From NCBI GenBank assembly GCA_015680685.1, contig MNCI01016243.1, positions 218,548 to 282,547 of the forward strand: a stretch of 64,000 nt of DNA. The letters are read 5' to 3'. Numbering within the stretch: position 1 is the stretch's first letter; every line of letters begins with the position of its first letter. The stretch comes from Gnetum montanum. Its lineage: Eukaryota > Streptophyta > Gnetopsida > Gnetales > Gnetaceae. The notes under the pieces are model-generated. The model was given only the letters and a program-made list of their open reading frames with translations. It did no database searches and had not been told where the DNA came from. The position numbers were made by a program, and so were the translations under genes. This document shows, one piece after another, positions 24,881-36,600 of this stretch.

Positions 24881-25639
24881 TAAAAAAGGTCTAGGATGTA
24901 TGCACTAAATCCTCAACTAGCATGTAGGCAAGCACCTAGAATATTGCTTTATCCTAAAGCAAATCCAAGGTAGTTCCACTAGCAGCAACAAGCTTATTAT
25001 TCAAGTGGAGATCCATCACAATCATACAAGCAATACTAATAGTGGCACCAACCACAATCATGGGGAATGCTACCACCAAGATAGCATTACCCTTATAAGT
25101 AATTAGATTCATATGGATACTATGTTTGACAACCTATTTCTCTAGGAAGCTCTGCAAGCTATGCTTCATTCTAGCATCACTATTACCCCCTAGAGTACCA
25201 TCAAACTCATTCATCATCTACTTGAGAGAAGCACCCATATCCTTTACATATATTTGCATACATCTCTCTACCCTCAACCTAGTTACCTCCTGCTCCATCC
25301 ATGCAAGGTGAAATTCCCTTGTAGCTATAGCAACAAAATGCTACAAGGGCTATACATTTACAACCAGCCTTCTAGCTAAGTGGTTCAAATAATTAATCAA
25401 TGAAACAAGCATTTTTCTAAACCAATAATCCTCCCAAATCCTCACAACCTAATGTGCTTGGTCATCCTATATCTCCAATACTCTCATCCTCTGCATCAAA
25501 CACAATTACGTAGTCTTCAAACCAAAGGCTACCTCAAATCCACACTATGATACTAACTCATGCTATTTTCAATTGGATCAAGGCTAGCAACCTTTTCATG
25601 AAAATATCTAACCCAGAAATTCCTCTTAATTACTTGCAA
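24881..25639 (+). other. gag-protease linker of B
   Basis: It begins after the family's Cys/His block and runs to the protease. In frame pieces such as YALNP-like and PPWTEE-like stretches are recognisable only by comparison with C and D. No separate gene is visible. Confidence 0.4.
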
Positions 25640-25990
25640 ATTTTTGAACATTAGCCATGGAAGCCTATTCTTAATTTTGGTTATAGTGTTAACCTAATTT
25701 CCCATGACATGTACAAGGCCTAGAACCTACCACTTCCCAAGAAGAGAAAAATCCATTTAGAATTGGTAGACTAATCAATCACTATCCCTTTGGGATTAGT
25801 TGAAGACATAATGATCATATTTTATGGGTGGTACTATCTTGTTGATTTTCTAGTGATCAATTTTAAAAACTACAAAGGAGACTTTCCTATCATTATGGGA
25901 CATGCATGGTTAAGCATTATTGATGCACAAATGCACATCAAGGACCTTTCCTTGGAAATATCCAAGGAAAATGAATTTCAATGACTAGAG
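25640..25990 (+). pseudogene. Protease of element B, decayed
   Basis: Reads KPILNFGYSVNLISHDMYKA, then TAG at 25721-25723, NLPLPKKRKIHLELVD, IPLGLVEDIMIIFYGWYYLVDFLVI and KGDFPIIMGHAWLSIIDAQM. The catalytic DSG is changed to NFG, so the enzyme is dead. The rest of the fold, including the late IIMGRAWL-type block, is clear. Confidence 0.7.
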
Positions 25991-26199
25991 AAGAAGCATG
26001 ATCAATGCATCATGTACAATGATAATAGGTACAATTGCATGCCAAAAATATAGTTCATTAAAAGTACGTTCCTCAAGGCATGCAATTAGTGTTTGCATGA
26101 AACTAATATCTAAAGGTGCTTGTATGCATCATCCAAAAAATAAGAGGGAACCTAGTGGCTAATATATAGCTTAGATAGAAGCACACTATGCATGGAACC

Positions 26200-26626
26200 C
26201 TCTGAGAATCTAATATTGAAGGTATGGATGAACTTGAGCAAGTTCATCACCAACTTTTCAATGATGAAGATGATAATACCTATTGAGGAGAGTTGAAAAT
26301 CCCTAATAATTTCAAGCAAGAGCCCCTAGAGTTAAAAACTCTACTAGCTAGCATAGAGTATTCATTTTTAAATGATGACAAGCCAATTATAATCAATGAA
26401 AATGTTTCTCCTAAACAAAAAGACAAGCTATTGAAAGTGGTCAAAAAATTGCCAACAACCTTTGCTTGATCATATACCAAACTAAGTATAATTGATCCAT
26501 GAATATGCTAGCATTGTATTTACATCAACCCAACCATGAAATCAATAACGTAGTCACAAAGGTAGTTAAACTCCAAATTAAATAAAATCATCAAGGAGAA
26601 AATAGAATAACTATTCAAGGCAAGGT
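26200..26626 (+). pseudogene. Reverse transcriptase of B, part 1 (before element C)
   Basis: Contains the linker blocks found at the same place in C (30720-31130): SIEYSFLNDDKPIIINENVS, KQKDKLLKVVKKLPTTFA, and further on the lysine-rich KLNKIIKEKIE that precedes the RT fingers. The frame breaks off at 26626 with the 5-bp AAGGT and resumes at 35821 with AAGGC after element C. Joined by eye, the two halves keep a single frame. Confidence 0.75.
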
Positions 26627-27461
26627 TTATGAACCACAATATCGGGTACACAATATCAAAGCCTTCCAAGCAATATCGGGCATTTGATATTAGGGCCTGT
26701 TTTGTTGCCTATAAATAAGAGGCGGCCATACTTGGTTTGGAAGTAGTAGCTTTTGTTGAGTAGTTTGTTAATTACTCTTAGCCCCTTACCCAAACTCTTA
26801 CCTTTTCTCCCTCTCAGAGTTAGAATTATTTCTACATGCCCACAATAGGAGTCATAAAGTGAACAGATCCTCATTTGAGCATTGTGTACCTAGCCACACC
26901 TTTTGTATGACAATAAATGAGAACTTTGTGATAAACCTTACAACATTCAAAATAGATTAATTAATGTTAATTTTAGTTATTTAATGCTTTCCTTAGTTAA
27001 TTAATGTTCTCTCTCTCACCCTATAACTCTCATAAGTAAGCACACTCAGTATGATTACTTTGAGCATGTGTGTAATGTTTGGTAAGCTAGTAATGATTAG
27101 CATTTGATAATCCCAGCAGAGTTGCACTAGTTCAGGATGTGTATGGCAAGTGAGAATGGATGCTAGTGTTAGAACTAGTTAAAGCATAGTTAAGTAGATA
27201 AATTAAATTAGTTACTTAGTTATCTCTCACCTCCCTTTGTAGCACTAGGCCATAAAACATAGAAATATATAAAAATCATATACCTCAAGTTTACTTAAGC
27301 ATATTATCATGCTATACGAGTAAGCTTGGGAAGATAAAAATTGACTAACCTATCCTTATTCCACAAAGGTGCATAAGCACTTAGTCCTTGGAATTTGACC
27401 AGATCATGCATGGAAACTCATATTCATATGGTTCAGTGTAGGGATATCTCATCACTCATCA
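26627..27461 (+). repeat. 5' LTR of element C (835 bp)
   Basis: It starts TTATGAACC where the 3' copy has TGATGAGCC (G to T at the second base) and ends CACTCATCA. TATAAATA lies at 26710-26717. Compared with the 3' LTR it lacks one copy of a roughly 24-bp ATATC...GTACA...GATATC unit near the start. Confidence 0.85.
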
Positions 27462-27462
27462 T

Positions 27463-27480
27463 TGGCACTATTTCCAAGGA
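27463..27480 (+). promoter_or_regulatory. Primer binding site of C, degenerate tRNA-Asp type
   Basis: TGGCACTATTTCCAAGGA stands one base after the LTR end. Thirteen of 18 positions match the tRNA-Asp complement. Confidence 0.65.
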
Positions 27481-27600
27481 CTTTGTTGATTGTACACTAA
27501 TTAGAACTTAGGAAATCTTTCTCATCATTGGAATGAACCCTTAGGATTGGTTACAAGGAAAAAATATAAATATATAATACATTGCACATTGTAGAAAATC

Positions 27601-29420
27601 GTGTCTCCTTCTTCATATGAAAGTGTTTCATCACCTAGGTCTGATACATGGAACAATCGAAGGCATAGTACACATGATAATATGCTAGTCCCTCAATAGT
27701 TCTACGTGGTATATTGTCATCCGAATGAATATGTACCAGACTTTACCTTTATCCTCCATTAGGATGAACAACTGCATTGCTGAGATTTGAAAGATAACAT
27801 AGTGTTACCTCCTAATTACTCAGACCTAGGCATGCTTCTCTATGATCTCACATGATTTGGTATGCAGCACTTATAGGTAGAGTACATTGTGCATGATCAT
27901 GACTCAAGAGAGTATTAACCCACATAGGCACAATGTCAAATGGATTTACAATAGTAGAGATGTCATGAATTCATAAAGGGGAAGTTGTCTCAAAATGTCG
28001 CACATGTCATAACTGAAAATGAGGTTGGTGAACCTGCCTCAGGAGGTTTTCCATGAAACGATGTTCCTCCTATTGACTTTGGTCAAGGGGTTGTGTATCA
28101 GAACCTTCATTCAACCATCCATAAACTAGTTTCTGATACCAATAGATATAAAGGGTTTGACAAAGGAACACACATGCATGATAAATATCGACATGATGAT
28201 CGTAACCGCAAGTAAGGCTATGACCACCGAAGAGAAGGTAGCAAACACCATCATGGTGACAGTCTTCCTTCTTCTTCACCTTCATCATATTCATAAGGAA
28301 ATATACCATGTGGATAATAGTAAGCAGAATAGATATCACATATGAAACAATCGAAAAAGGGGATGAGGGAAGTCTATAGAATCACAACATAGGGATGACC
28401 ATAGACGGGATGACCATGATGAACCCCTACTCACTACTCAAAGTATTCTAGACATAACTGAGGCTATTAGAATCCCAACAAGGCATCAAAAATATAGTAG
28501 GATCAAGAAATTAGACATGAACAACATCCCACAATTTGAACGGGGATACAACGATGATCCTCAAAATCATCTACAATCATTACATGATGCATGTGCCTTA
28601 CAAAACATAGAAAAAGAATGGAAGAAACTAAAGTTGTTCCCACAGACACTAGTCAAAGAAGCGAAAAGCTGGTACTAGTCCTTAGAACCATAATCCATTT
28701 GTAGGTGGAGTACCATATTAGAATTGTTTAATAATAAGTACCAAATATACTCCCAAGTGTCCAACCTATGAAAGAAAATCCAAGGATGGAAACAAGGAGG
28801 GCATGAACCCTTGGATGCTACCATGAGTTGATATTATGCACTATTACATCATTGTTTCATCCATGATTATTCATAGAGGGATCAACTACACCATCTTGTA
28901 GATGAGCTTAGGCATGAAACGCGAAAAACCCTTGGGACATATGACCAAAGAAGGCTATCTGAGCTTAGGACCCATCAGGTACAAAGATTATTGGAGCAAG
29001 TTGCTAAAGAGGAAGGTGAGCTAAGAAAAAGAGAGAGTGTGAAGGAATATAACATAGATTCTTCCCTCTGAAAGAATGGAGTAAGATTTTGTGAGAATGA
29101 AGAAGAGTTACCACTCAAAGAGATGGTGAATATGAAAACTTTGCCTATTCAAAAGTTGGCATTGGAAGTATCGGCAAAGGTATACCAAATGTGGAACTCC
29201 CTAGATAATAGATTTTAAACCATTCTCAAAATAGTAGAGTCTAGAAAGTAAGGTAGTGAATGAGAAAAGAGAAAAAGGAGAGATGCAGAATATGCACCCA
29301 ACAGGGGTAAGGGAAAAGTTTCCATCGTCGAACAGGTTGTGGATTCAGATACAGATAATAATAGTAGATGTGAGATATGACAATACAACCATCCTAAGGG
29401 ATGTTGCCCAATAATCTCAC
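27601..29420 (+). pseudogene. gag of element C, decayed
   Basis: The start has changed from ATG to GTG (27601): VSPSSYESVSSPRSDTWNN, then NEYVPDFTFILH. The capsid core is the clearest in the window, about 28500-28960: LDMNNIPQFERGYNDDPQNH, LQSLHDACALQNIEKEWKKL, KLFPQTLVKEAKSWY, STILELFNNKYQIYSQVSNL, HEPLDATMS and VDELRHETRKTLGTYDQRRL. The tail holds RTHQVQRLLEQVAKEEGEL and ends CEI-QYNHPKGCCP at about 29370-29412. The protein would form the particle and bind RNA. Stops are mostly TAG and TGA. Confidence 0.8.
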
Positions 29421-30054
29421 ATCTATAGGAGTCTAGAATGTATGCACTCAACCCACAATGGAATAGAAGGCAAATACCCCAAAGGTTAACTTATCCCCAA
29501 CGTAACCTAAGATAGTTCCACCAAATCTTAACGTATTATTGAAGTGGAACTCCACCATAACCAACTGAGCAGTATCAATAGTGGCAACACCCACAATCAT
29601 TGGGATGCCACCACCATAGCAATAGTATCCTTATCATCGACTTGACTTGTATAAATATTATGTGCAAGAACCAATCTCTCCACATGACTCTATTGGTCAC
29701 ATCACCCCTCAACCTCATTACCAAACACATAAGTATTATAGGACTCCTTCTCCTAGTGGTGATGTTCCACAAACATACCATCCTTCTCATCTAGCTGCAT
29801 CTCTTCCACCCTTAACTACATTAACACCTACTCTAGCCATGTAGGATGATCTCCTTGTCCAACCGCAACCACGCAACGCTATAAGGGCTATTAATTCTGA
29901 CCCTATTATTTGTCCAAAAAATTACACTACGAAGAGACCTTTCTTTAGAACCAACAATCCAACCATGTCCTTACAATCACAAGTGGCTAATTTTTAAAAT
30001 TCCTCATCACCAATCAAAACTTTATAACTCCATTCAACCCAAAGGCCATATTTA
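29421..30054 (+). other. gag-protease linker of C
   Basis: Proline-, Tyr- and His-rich pieces in frame (TPP-PTEQYQ-like, then YHPSHLAASLPPL) lead to the protease. It aligns with the corresponding linkers in A, B, D and Y but carries no domain I recognise. Confidence 0.4.
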
Positions 30055-30560
30055 ATGCATATGGTCATGTTAACTGATGTTGTTACCAACTGGATAAAAG
30101 TTGGTCATCTTCCTAGGAAATTTTCTGATTCTGGGAGTCCTCTTATATTTCTACAAATCATTGGGAACAAACCATGCAAAGCTCTTTTGGATTCAGGTTC
30201 TAGTATCAACATAATCTCTCAAGAAATGTATAAAGCCTAGAACCTACCCCCATTAAAAAAGAGTAACATTCATTTAGAGTTGGTCGACCAGTCCATCACT
30301 GTCCCATTAGGACTAGTGGAGAACATTTTCACCACTGTTTGTGGATGGTTATATCTAGCTGACTTCTTAGTGATTCAAGTGAACAATGGTAAGGGGGACT
30401 TCCCAATCATAATGGGAAGAGCATAGCTAAGCACAATTGACATGCACCTAGGAATCTATGATCTTTCCCTAGAAATATCAAAGGAAAATACATTTAGAAA
30501 GATTAAGAAGAAGAAATTTCCATGCATCACATATAGTGACATAGGGTGTAATTGCATGCA
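30055..30560 (+). pseudogene. Protease (retropepsin) of element C
   Basis: It reads GSPLIFLQIIGNKPCKALLD, with active site ALLDSGSSINIISQEMYKA intact at about 30178-30237. TAG follows at 30238-30240, then NLPPLKKSNIHLELVDQSIT, VPLGLVENIFTTVCGWLYLA, DFLVIQVNNGKGDFPIIMGR, LSTIDMHLGIYDLSLEISKE. This aspartic protease would cut the gag-pol precursor. Its catalytic DSG is the best preserved of the four copies, but the TAG inside the domain is shared with all of them. Confidence 0.8.
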
Positions 30561-31930
30561 AAAGTCATGGTTTGTACAATTTTTAACATTACCTGGATGC
30601 AATTAGTGTGCACAAGTGACTAATATACAAAGATGTCTGTATGAAGTATACACAAGATAATAAGGCACCCAATGGTTGATGGCCAATCGAGAGATTAGTT
30701 AAACTATCTGCATGGAACCAATTGAGGGTTTGACTTACACTTAGATCGATAAAATAGATACATTAGAGCAAGTCCATTACCAACTTCCAAGTCTTGACAT
30801 TGAAAATATCAACTAGGGAAAGTTGGAAATCCTTGATAAGTTTAAGTAGAAGCCCCTTGAGTTAAAATCATTACCCACTAGTATGGAATACACGTTTCTC
30901 AAGAATGAAAACTCAGTAATTATTAACGCTAGGCTAGCCCCTCAACAAAAAGAGAGATTGTTGAAAGTGATAAAAAAATGGTCCAAAGCCTTTGCTTGGT
31001 CATATCCTAAATTAATCAAAATAGATCCTAGGATATGCCAACATAGAATTTACACTAACCCCTCCATGCAGCCTCAACAACAACCACAGACGTGACTTAA
31101 TCCAAAGCTTAAGCAAGTGGTTAAGGAATAAATTGAGCAGCTTCTAAAAGCTAGATTCATATACCCCATTGTTGATAATGAATGGGTTAGTCCCTTAGTT
31201 ATTGTGTGTAAGAAGGGAGGTAAATGGATGGTGTGTGTAGATTTTAGGATACTAAATATGGTATCATTCAAGGACCACTTTCCATTTCCATTCATCGACC
31301 AAGTCTTAGACACCATTGTAGGCCATCACTACTATAGTTTTCTTGATGGGTTTAGTGGGTACAACCAAATTCAAATAGCCCTAGAAGACCAAGCCAAGAC
31401 TACGTTCACCAATCCTTAGGGAACATTTATATACAAAAAAATGTTGTTTGGCTTGTGTAATTCCCCTGCAACATTTTAAATATTATTTCTAAGTATATTC
31501 TAGTAGCAAATAAGAAATAGTATGGAAGTCTTCATGGATAACTTCTCCACTTACGGAGTGAAATTTGACCAAGCCTTGGACTAGTTAGAGCAAGTACTAC
31601 GATAGTGTGTAGAAACCAACTTAAGTATCAACTAGAAAAAAATCCATTTAATGGTTCAAGAAGATGTTTTATTACGGCATAATATTTCACAAACAGGGAT
31701 AGAGGTAGACCCCAGAAAGATTAAAATCATCCAAGAAATCACTCAGCAACCTAAAACTATAAAAGATATCCAGTCATTCATTGGACATACTAGCTACTAA
31801 AAATTGTTTATTGAGAAATTTTCAAAGGTTTCAAAACTATTGATTAAACTAAGGAAAAAGGACATACCTTTCAAATGGACTAGGGAATGTGAACTAGCTT
31901 TCCAAACTTTAAGACAAAAGCTCATAGAAA
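30561..31930 (+). pseudogene. Reverse transcriptase of element C, decayed
   Basis: After the linker (MEYTFLKNENSVIINARLAP from 30883; KVIKKWSKAFAWSYPKL) the RT domain shows QLLKARFIYPIVDNEWVSPL, CKKGGKWMVCVDFRILNMVS, KDHFPFPFIDQVLDTIVGHH, YYSFLDGFSGYNQIQIALED, TTFTNP then TAG (31417-31419), GTFIYKKMLFGLCNSPATF, MEVFMDNFSTYG (active site FMDN for FMDD) and VDPRKIKIIQEITQQPK. The connection region SKLLIKLRKKDIPFKWTREC follows. Stops and the D-to-N change make it inactive. Confidence 0.85.
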
Positions 31931-32340
31931 CACCCATTCTAAGAGCTCCTGACTAGTCTAGAGAATTCCACATAATGACTGATGCATCAAATATGCTTTA
32001 GGAGTTGTACTTACATAATTAGATGATTAAAAATTTCCTTATTACATCCACTATGCAGGTAGGAGTACTACTGGTGCACAACTTAACTACACCACAACAT
32101 AGAAAGTATTAATGGTTGTAGTGTTTGCACTAGAAAAATTTAGGCGCTATGTCCTGGGCTATAAGGTATTCGTGCACATGGATCATAGTGAAATAAGGTT
32201 CCTAATGAATAAACCAATGGTGAGTACTCACATTATATGATGTCTTATAATCTTACAAGAGTTTGATCTTGCAATGATTGATTGTAAAGGCACCAAGAAC
32301 GTAGTTGCTAATCATTTATCTTAGTTGCGATGGGACAACA
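31931..32340 (+). pseudogene. RNase H of element C, decayed
   Basis: Recognised from ILRAPD-SREFHIMTDASN, the ALEKFRRYVLGYKVFVHMDH region with frameshift, SEIRFLMNKPMVS and KGTKNVVANHLS. It degrades the RNA strand during cDNA synthesis. The first frame is lost for about 100 bp around 32040, where the expected YYIHYASRT block is scrambled by an indel. Confidence 0.7.
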
Positions 32341-32529
32341 AAGAGGATGACTATCCACTCTCTGATCATTTCCCTGATGAAATCCTCTTTGCATGTGTAG
32401 TAACTAATTAATTGACCACAGAGATAGACTGGTATAGTAGTATTCTGACCTATCTTCTTACACAACAAACATCGCAAGGGTTAGACATTAAAAAGAAACA
32501 ATAGGTTCTTCACCAAGCCAAGTATTTTA

Positions 32530-33640
32530 TGGAGATGAATGGGAAACTTTATAATGTATGTCTCAATGGCTTGGTCTGATGGTGTGTTCCTGAGGAGGAT
32601 CAATTATGAGTTCTGCAAGATGCTCATGAGGGTGCTTGTGGGGGTCCTTACGTTGGAAGATGAACAACCAATCATTAAAATCTTACTTGTAGGATATTAT
32701 TGGCCTACATTGTTCTGGGACACTAATCATTTTGTCTAATCTTGTGAGTGATGTCAATGTGATGGGGCAATGACTACTAGAATGGAGTGTCTACAATAAT
32801 GAATTCAAGCTTTAGAACGCTTCAATATTTGGGGAATTAATTTATGGGGCCTATTACACCAATGTCCAATGGAATAGCCTACATCATTGTTGCCATTGAA
32901 TACTTCACAAAATGGGTAGAAGCAGCCACTATTAAGGATTTTACATCATCTATAGCTACACAATTTATTTAATAGCAAGTCACAAATAGGTTTGGGGTGC
33001 CATGTGCACTTATTTTAGATAGTGGTACACACCTCACAGGTGCAAATTCTTCGGAAATTAATGCAATTATTAAGGGTTGAGCACAAACTAACTACACCAT
33101 ACCACCCTCAAGAAAATGGTTAAGTCAAGGTCACTAATAGGGAGATTACAAAGATATTAACAACTATTAGCAAGTATAGGAGAGATTGAAGCACCAAACT
33201 GAAAGATGCTCTTTAGGCATACTTCTTCATATGGAAACTCCCTATAGGATACTCTCCCTATGAGTTAGTGTTGGGTAAACTTCCAATGCTCCCTATCCAA
33301 GCAGAACTCCATACAGTATCCACAACATGTGATCTTAGTCATGACCTTGATCTAGCATAAAAAGAATGGCTATTGAACCTTAACTTTCTAGATGAGAATC
33401 AACTAGTTGCCTTGTCATCTAACAAATTCCACGAGGCTTTTAATAAATAATGTCATGACCTAAGGATTAAGAAAGTTAAATATCAACTAGGAGATAATGA
33501 TCTCTACTAGAATCCCACACATACGCCACAATGAACTAAATTTCAAACATTGTGGGAAGGACCTTATATCATTCATGAAACTTTTCCTTTAGGGGCCATG
33601 ATGATTGGAAAATGTGAGAGCCTGGAAATGAAACTATTGG
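32530..33640 (+). pseudogene. Integrase of element C, decayed
   Basis: The zinc-binding part reads NGKLYNVCLNGLVWWCVPEE, QDAHEGACGGPYVGR and KILLVGYYWPTLFWDT, followed by CEWCQCDG-like cysteines with TGA for Trp. The core has FMGPITPMSNGIAYIIVAIE, YFTKWVEAATIKDFTSSIAT and LILDSGTHLTGA with the second catalytic Asp. The end of pol reads KFQTLWEGPYIIHETFPLGA. No chromodomain follows. Confidence 0.8.
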
Positions 33641-34954
33641 TTATTATCTAAAAAACCAAACCTTTCCATGAGCCTAGAATAGGCAGTACCAATGCTACCT
33701 CTATTCGTGGACAACCATGCTCCCTATTTCAGATTGTCTCTTACCACCTTAGTCATGGGGGAGATAGCCAACAATCCTAATCATTCAAAGCCCTCAGTTC
33801 CTTTTGTATTTTTTTTTTACACATTTTTCTTTTGCACATTTTTCAAATTTACTTATTCTTGTTTTACACCATCGTTCACAATTTTACTATTTCTTTGTTT
33901 GATTTACTTTTATTTGTCTACTTTAACCATAAAATACATAAGGAACTCTACACAACCTTTCTATTGGGATTCCATTCCATTTTATACTCTCCATCTCTCT
34001 TACCATTTCCCACCTCATTACTGGTTTTATGATTAGTCTATATTTTGGTTAATACATTTTTTTTCCTTGGTAGATTCTTGTGGGTAAGTCTTTAACCATT
34101 GTTTCCATATGTCATCCCTAGAGCCTATGGACTCTTTGGTTTAGGGGTTTTTCAAGGCATAAAAGGCATGACCCTACTTTGGGGAGGACCCACTAATATT
34201 CCTTTATGGTGGAATTTTGAAAATTCCTCTCCTTAGACATTTCTTACAATCATCAATTTCTCATTTCACCCCCATCCATGACATCCATTTAATTAGCATT
34301 GCCATTATTATTTTTCCCATTTTTCTTGTTCTTTATACTTTTTCACCCTATTGCTACTGGAGGTTTTCTCTTAGTCATGGGGGCCCTGTCATAAATTTTT
34401 CCATCCTACTACTTATATCACCCCTACACCTTAGGTAGTTATCAGTGATAAACCTCTAACTTAGTTTCTTCCATAACCACAACTCAGCCAATGCACTTTA
34501 TATCAAGGCAAGGTATCAATTGCAGTGTGGCTTACCTATACTTGGTCATTCATGACTGTGTTGTGTGTGTAGATTTGGATTACATGAACAATGGACTGGG
34601 ATAGGAGGAAGCACTTGGGATGGACTAGAGCTGGAGTGTTTATGCTAGGAACAAGTTTGATCATGTGGCTATGGATAAACAATGGAAGGTGTAATAGCGA
34701 TGTTGGCAGTAATGCACCTCATTTTTGTTTTCTTCTCCTCAAGCTATCAAATGAGGGTTTGGATGTCATCTATGTAAAATGTTCACCAAAAAGGGTCTAA
34801 ACACCAATGTTGTAATATATTTGTCAATTTTTTCACTCGACACTTTAGGTTTGTTATTCCCTGTCACTGTTAATTCTCATTCAATCAATAATTCCATACC
34901 TTCCTAATATTCTTTAAGTAACTCAAGGATGAGTTTTATTCAGTCACGAGGGTA
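33641..34954 (+). other. Post-integrase region of C, shortened
   Basis: Holds AGTCATGGGGGAGATAGCC at 33751-33769, a T-rich run, and GGGGAGGACCCACT at 34181-34194. From about 34800 it holds the 3' untranslated part that in B and D follows the third frame (AACACCAATGTTGTAATAT...; CTCAAGGATGAGTTT). The 2.8-kb third frame itself is absent, so C looks like an internal deletion relative of B and D. The stretch 34210-34790 has no match I can name. Confidence 0.6.
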
Positions 34955-35820
34955 TGATGAGCCATGATATCATGTACATGATATCACATTCGCAATATCA
35001 GGTACATGATATCGGAGCCTTCCAAGAAATATTGGGTATTCGATATCGAGGCCTATCTTATTGCCTATAAATAAGAGGTGGGCATACTTTGTTTGGAAGT
35101 AGTAGTTTTTTTTTTTGAGTAGTTTGTTAATTAATAGTAGCCCCTTACGTAAACTCTTACCTTTTCTCCCTCTCAAAGTTAGAATTATATCTACATGCCC
35201 ACAGTAGGAGTCGTAAAGTGAATGGATCCTCATTCGAGCATTATGTACCCAAGCACACCTTGTGTATAGTAATAAAGACGAACTTTGTGATAAACCTTGC
35301 AGCATACAGAATAGATTAATTAATGTTAATTATAGTCATTTAATACTTTCCCTAGTTAATTAATGTTCTCTATCACACCCTATAACTCTCATAAGTAAGC
35401 ACACTCAGTAGGATTACTTCGAGCATATGTGTAATGCTTGGTAACCTAGTAATAATTAGCATTTGGTAATCCCAACAATGTTGCACTGGTTCAAGATTTG
35501 CACAACAAGTGAGAATGGATGTTTTTGTTAGGACTAGTTAAAGCATAGTTGAGTAGTTAAATTAAATTAGTTACTTAGTTATCTCTCTCCTCCCTTTGTA
35601 GCACCAGACCATAAAACATAAAGATATATAAAAATCATATATCCCAAGTTTAGTTAACCATGCAATCGTGCTATACAAGTAAGCTTGGGAAGACAACAAT
35701 TGACCAACCCATCCTTGTTCCACAAAGGTGCATAATCACATAGTCCATGTAATTCGACCGAATCATGCATGGACACTTGTATTTGTATGGTTGAGCATAG
35801 GGATACCTTGCCACTCATCA
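34955..35820 (+). repeat. 3' LTR of element C (866 bp)
   Basis: It starts TGATGAGCC and ends CCACTCATCA, immediately followed by the duplicated AAGGC. TATAAATA is at 35066-35073. A perfect 22-bp palindrome lies ten bases inside the LTR (34965-34986). Confidence 0.9.
34965..34986. repeat. Perfect 22-bp palindrome in U3 of the C 3' LTR
   Basis: The central 20 bases are GATATCATGTACATGATATC, each half the exact reverse complement of the other, with a T/A pair added outside. An imperfect second copy of the half-unit follows at 34995-35014. The 5' LTR keeps only a mutated form. Confidence 0.9.
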
Positions 35821-36600
35821 AAGGCTCATCCATCCTATCATGGACAACGAGTGGGTCAGCCCACTCATAATTGTGCAAAAAAGAGATGGCAAGTAGTAGG
35901 TCTACATTAACTTTAGGATATTTAACATGACAACATTTAAAGATTATTTTCCATTTCTATTTGTGGACCAATTATTGGACACTATCTCTAGGCATTGCTA
36001 TTATAGCTTCTTGGATGGTTATAGTGACTATAGCCAAATCCATATTGTGCTAGAAGATTAAGCCAAGATAATATTCATAAGTCCATAGGGGAATTTTGCA
36101 TAGTGTAAGATGTTGTTTGGTATACGTAATTCCTTTGCAACATTCCAATCTTTGGTCCTTAGTTTTTTTCAATAGCAAATTAGCAATGTGGTAGAAATCT
36201 TTGTTGATGCCTTCTCTACCTATGGGGCTACATTTGAGCAAGCCCTAGATCACCTTGAGTAGGTACTAAAAATATGTGTTGAAATAAACCTTAGGATCAA
36301 TTGGTAGAAAATCCATCTAGTCCAAAAGATCATAGTACTGTGGTACTAAATTTCATAATAAGGGATTGAGGTAGACCCAGAAAAGATAGAAGTTAACCAA
36401 GGAATCACACCCCAACCAAAGATAGTCAAAGATGTTGAATCATTCATGAGACACACTAACTACTACTAGTGGTTTATAGAGAATTTCTCCAAGATTGAAA
36501 ATCATTGGTTGATCTTACAAAGAGAGATTTTTTGTTCATCTAAACTGAGTATGAACATGCATTCCAATAACTAAAAGAAAAACTTGTGAAGACTCCAATT
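35821..36600 (+). pseudogene. Reverse transcriptase of B, part 2 (after element C)
   Basis: Picks up at the RT fingers (HP, then DNEWVSPLIIV in the joined frame). It continues with FKDYFPFLFVDQLLDTISRH, YYSFLDGYSDYSQIHIVLED, a TAG at 36086-36088 (P-GNF, as in A, C and D), CKMLFGIRNSFATFQSL, VEIFVDAFSTYGATFEQALD (active site VDA for VDD), INLRINW, GIEVDPEKIEVNQGITPQPK and FIENFSKIENHWL. It is inactive by stops and by loss of the second catalytic Asp. Confidence 0.85.

Larger units (their letters stand above)
26627..35820 (+). mobile_element. Element C: complete-ended Ty3/gypsy retrotransposon nested in the RT of B
   Basis: This 9194-bp element has two LTRs (26627-27461; 34955-35820), primer site, gag, protease, RT, RNase H and integrase, all on the plus strand. 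The flanks AAGGT (26622-26626) and AAGGC (35821-35825) are a 5-bp target-site duplication with one later change. The RT of B is continuous if C and one copy are removed. The LTRs differ at roughly one in eight positions over the stretch I compared, so the insertion is old. C lacks the third frame of B and D. Confidence 0.9.

Noticed and set aside
33692-34036. 114-codon Phe- and Tyr-rich open run after the integrase of C
   Set aside because: Made by a T-rich untranslated stretch; not conserved in A, B or D.
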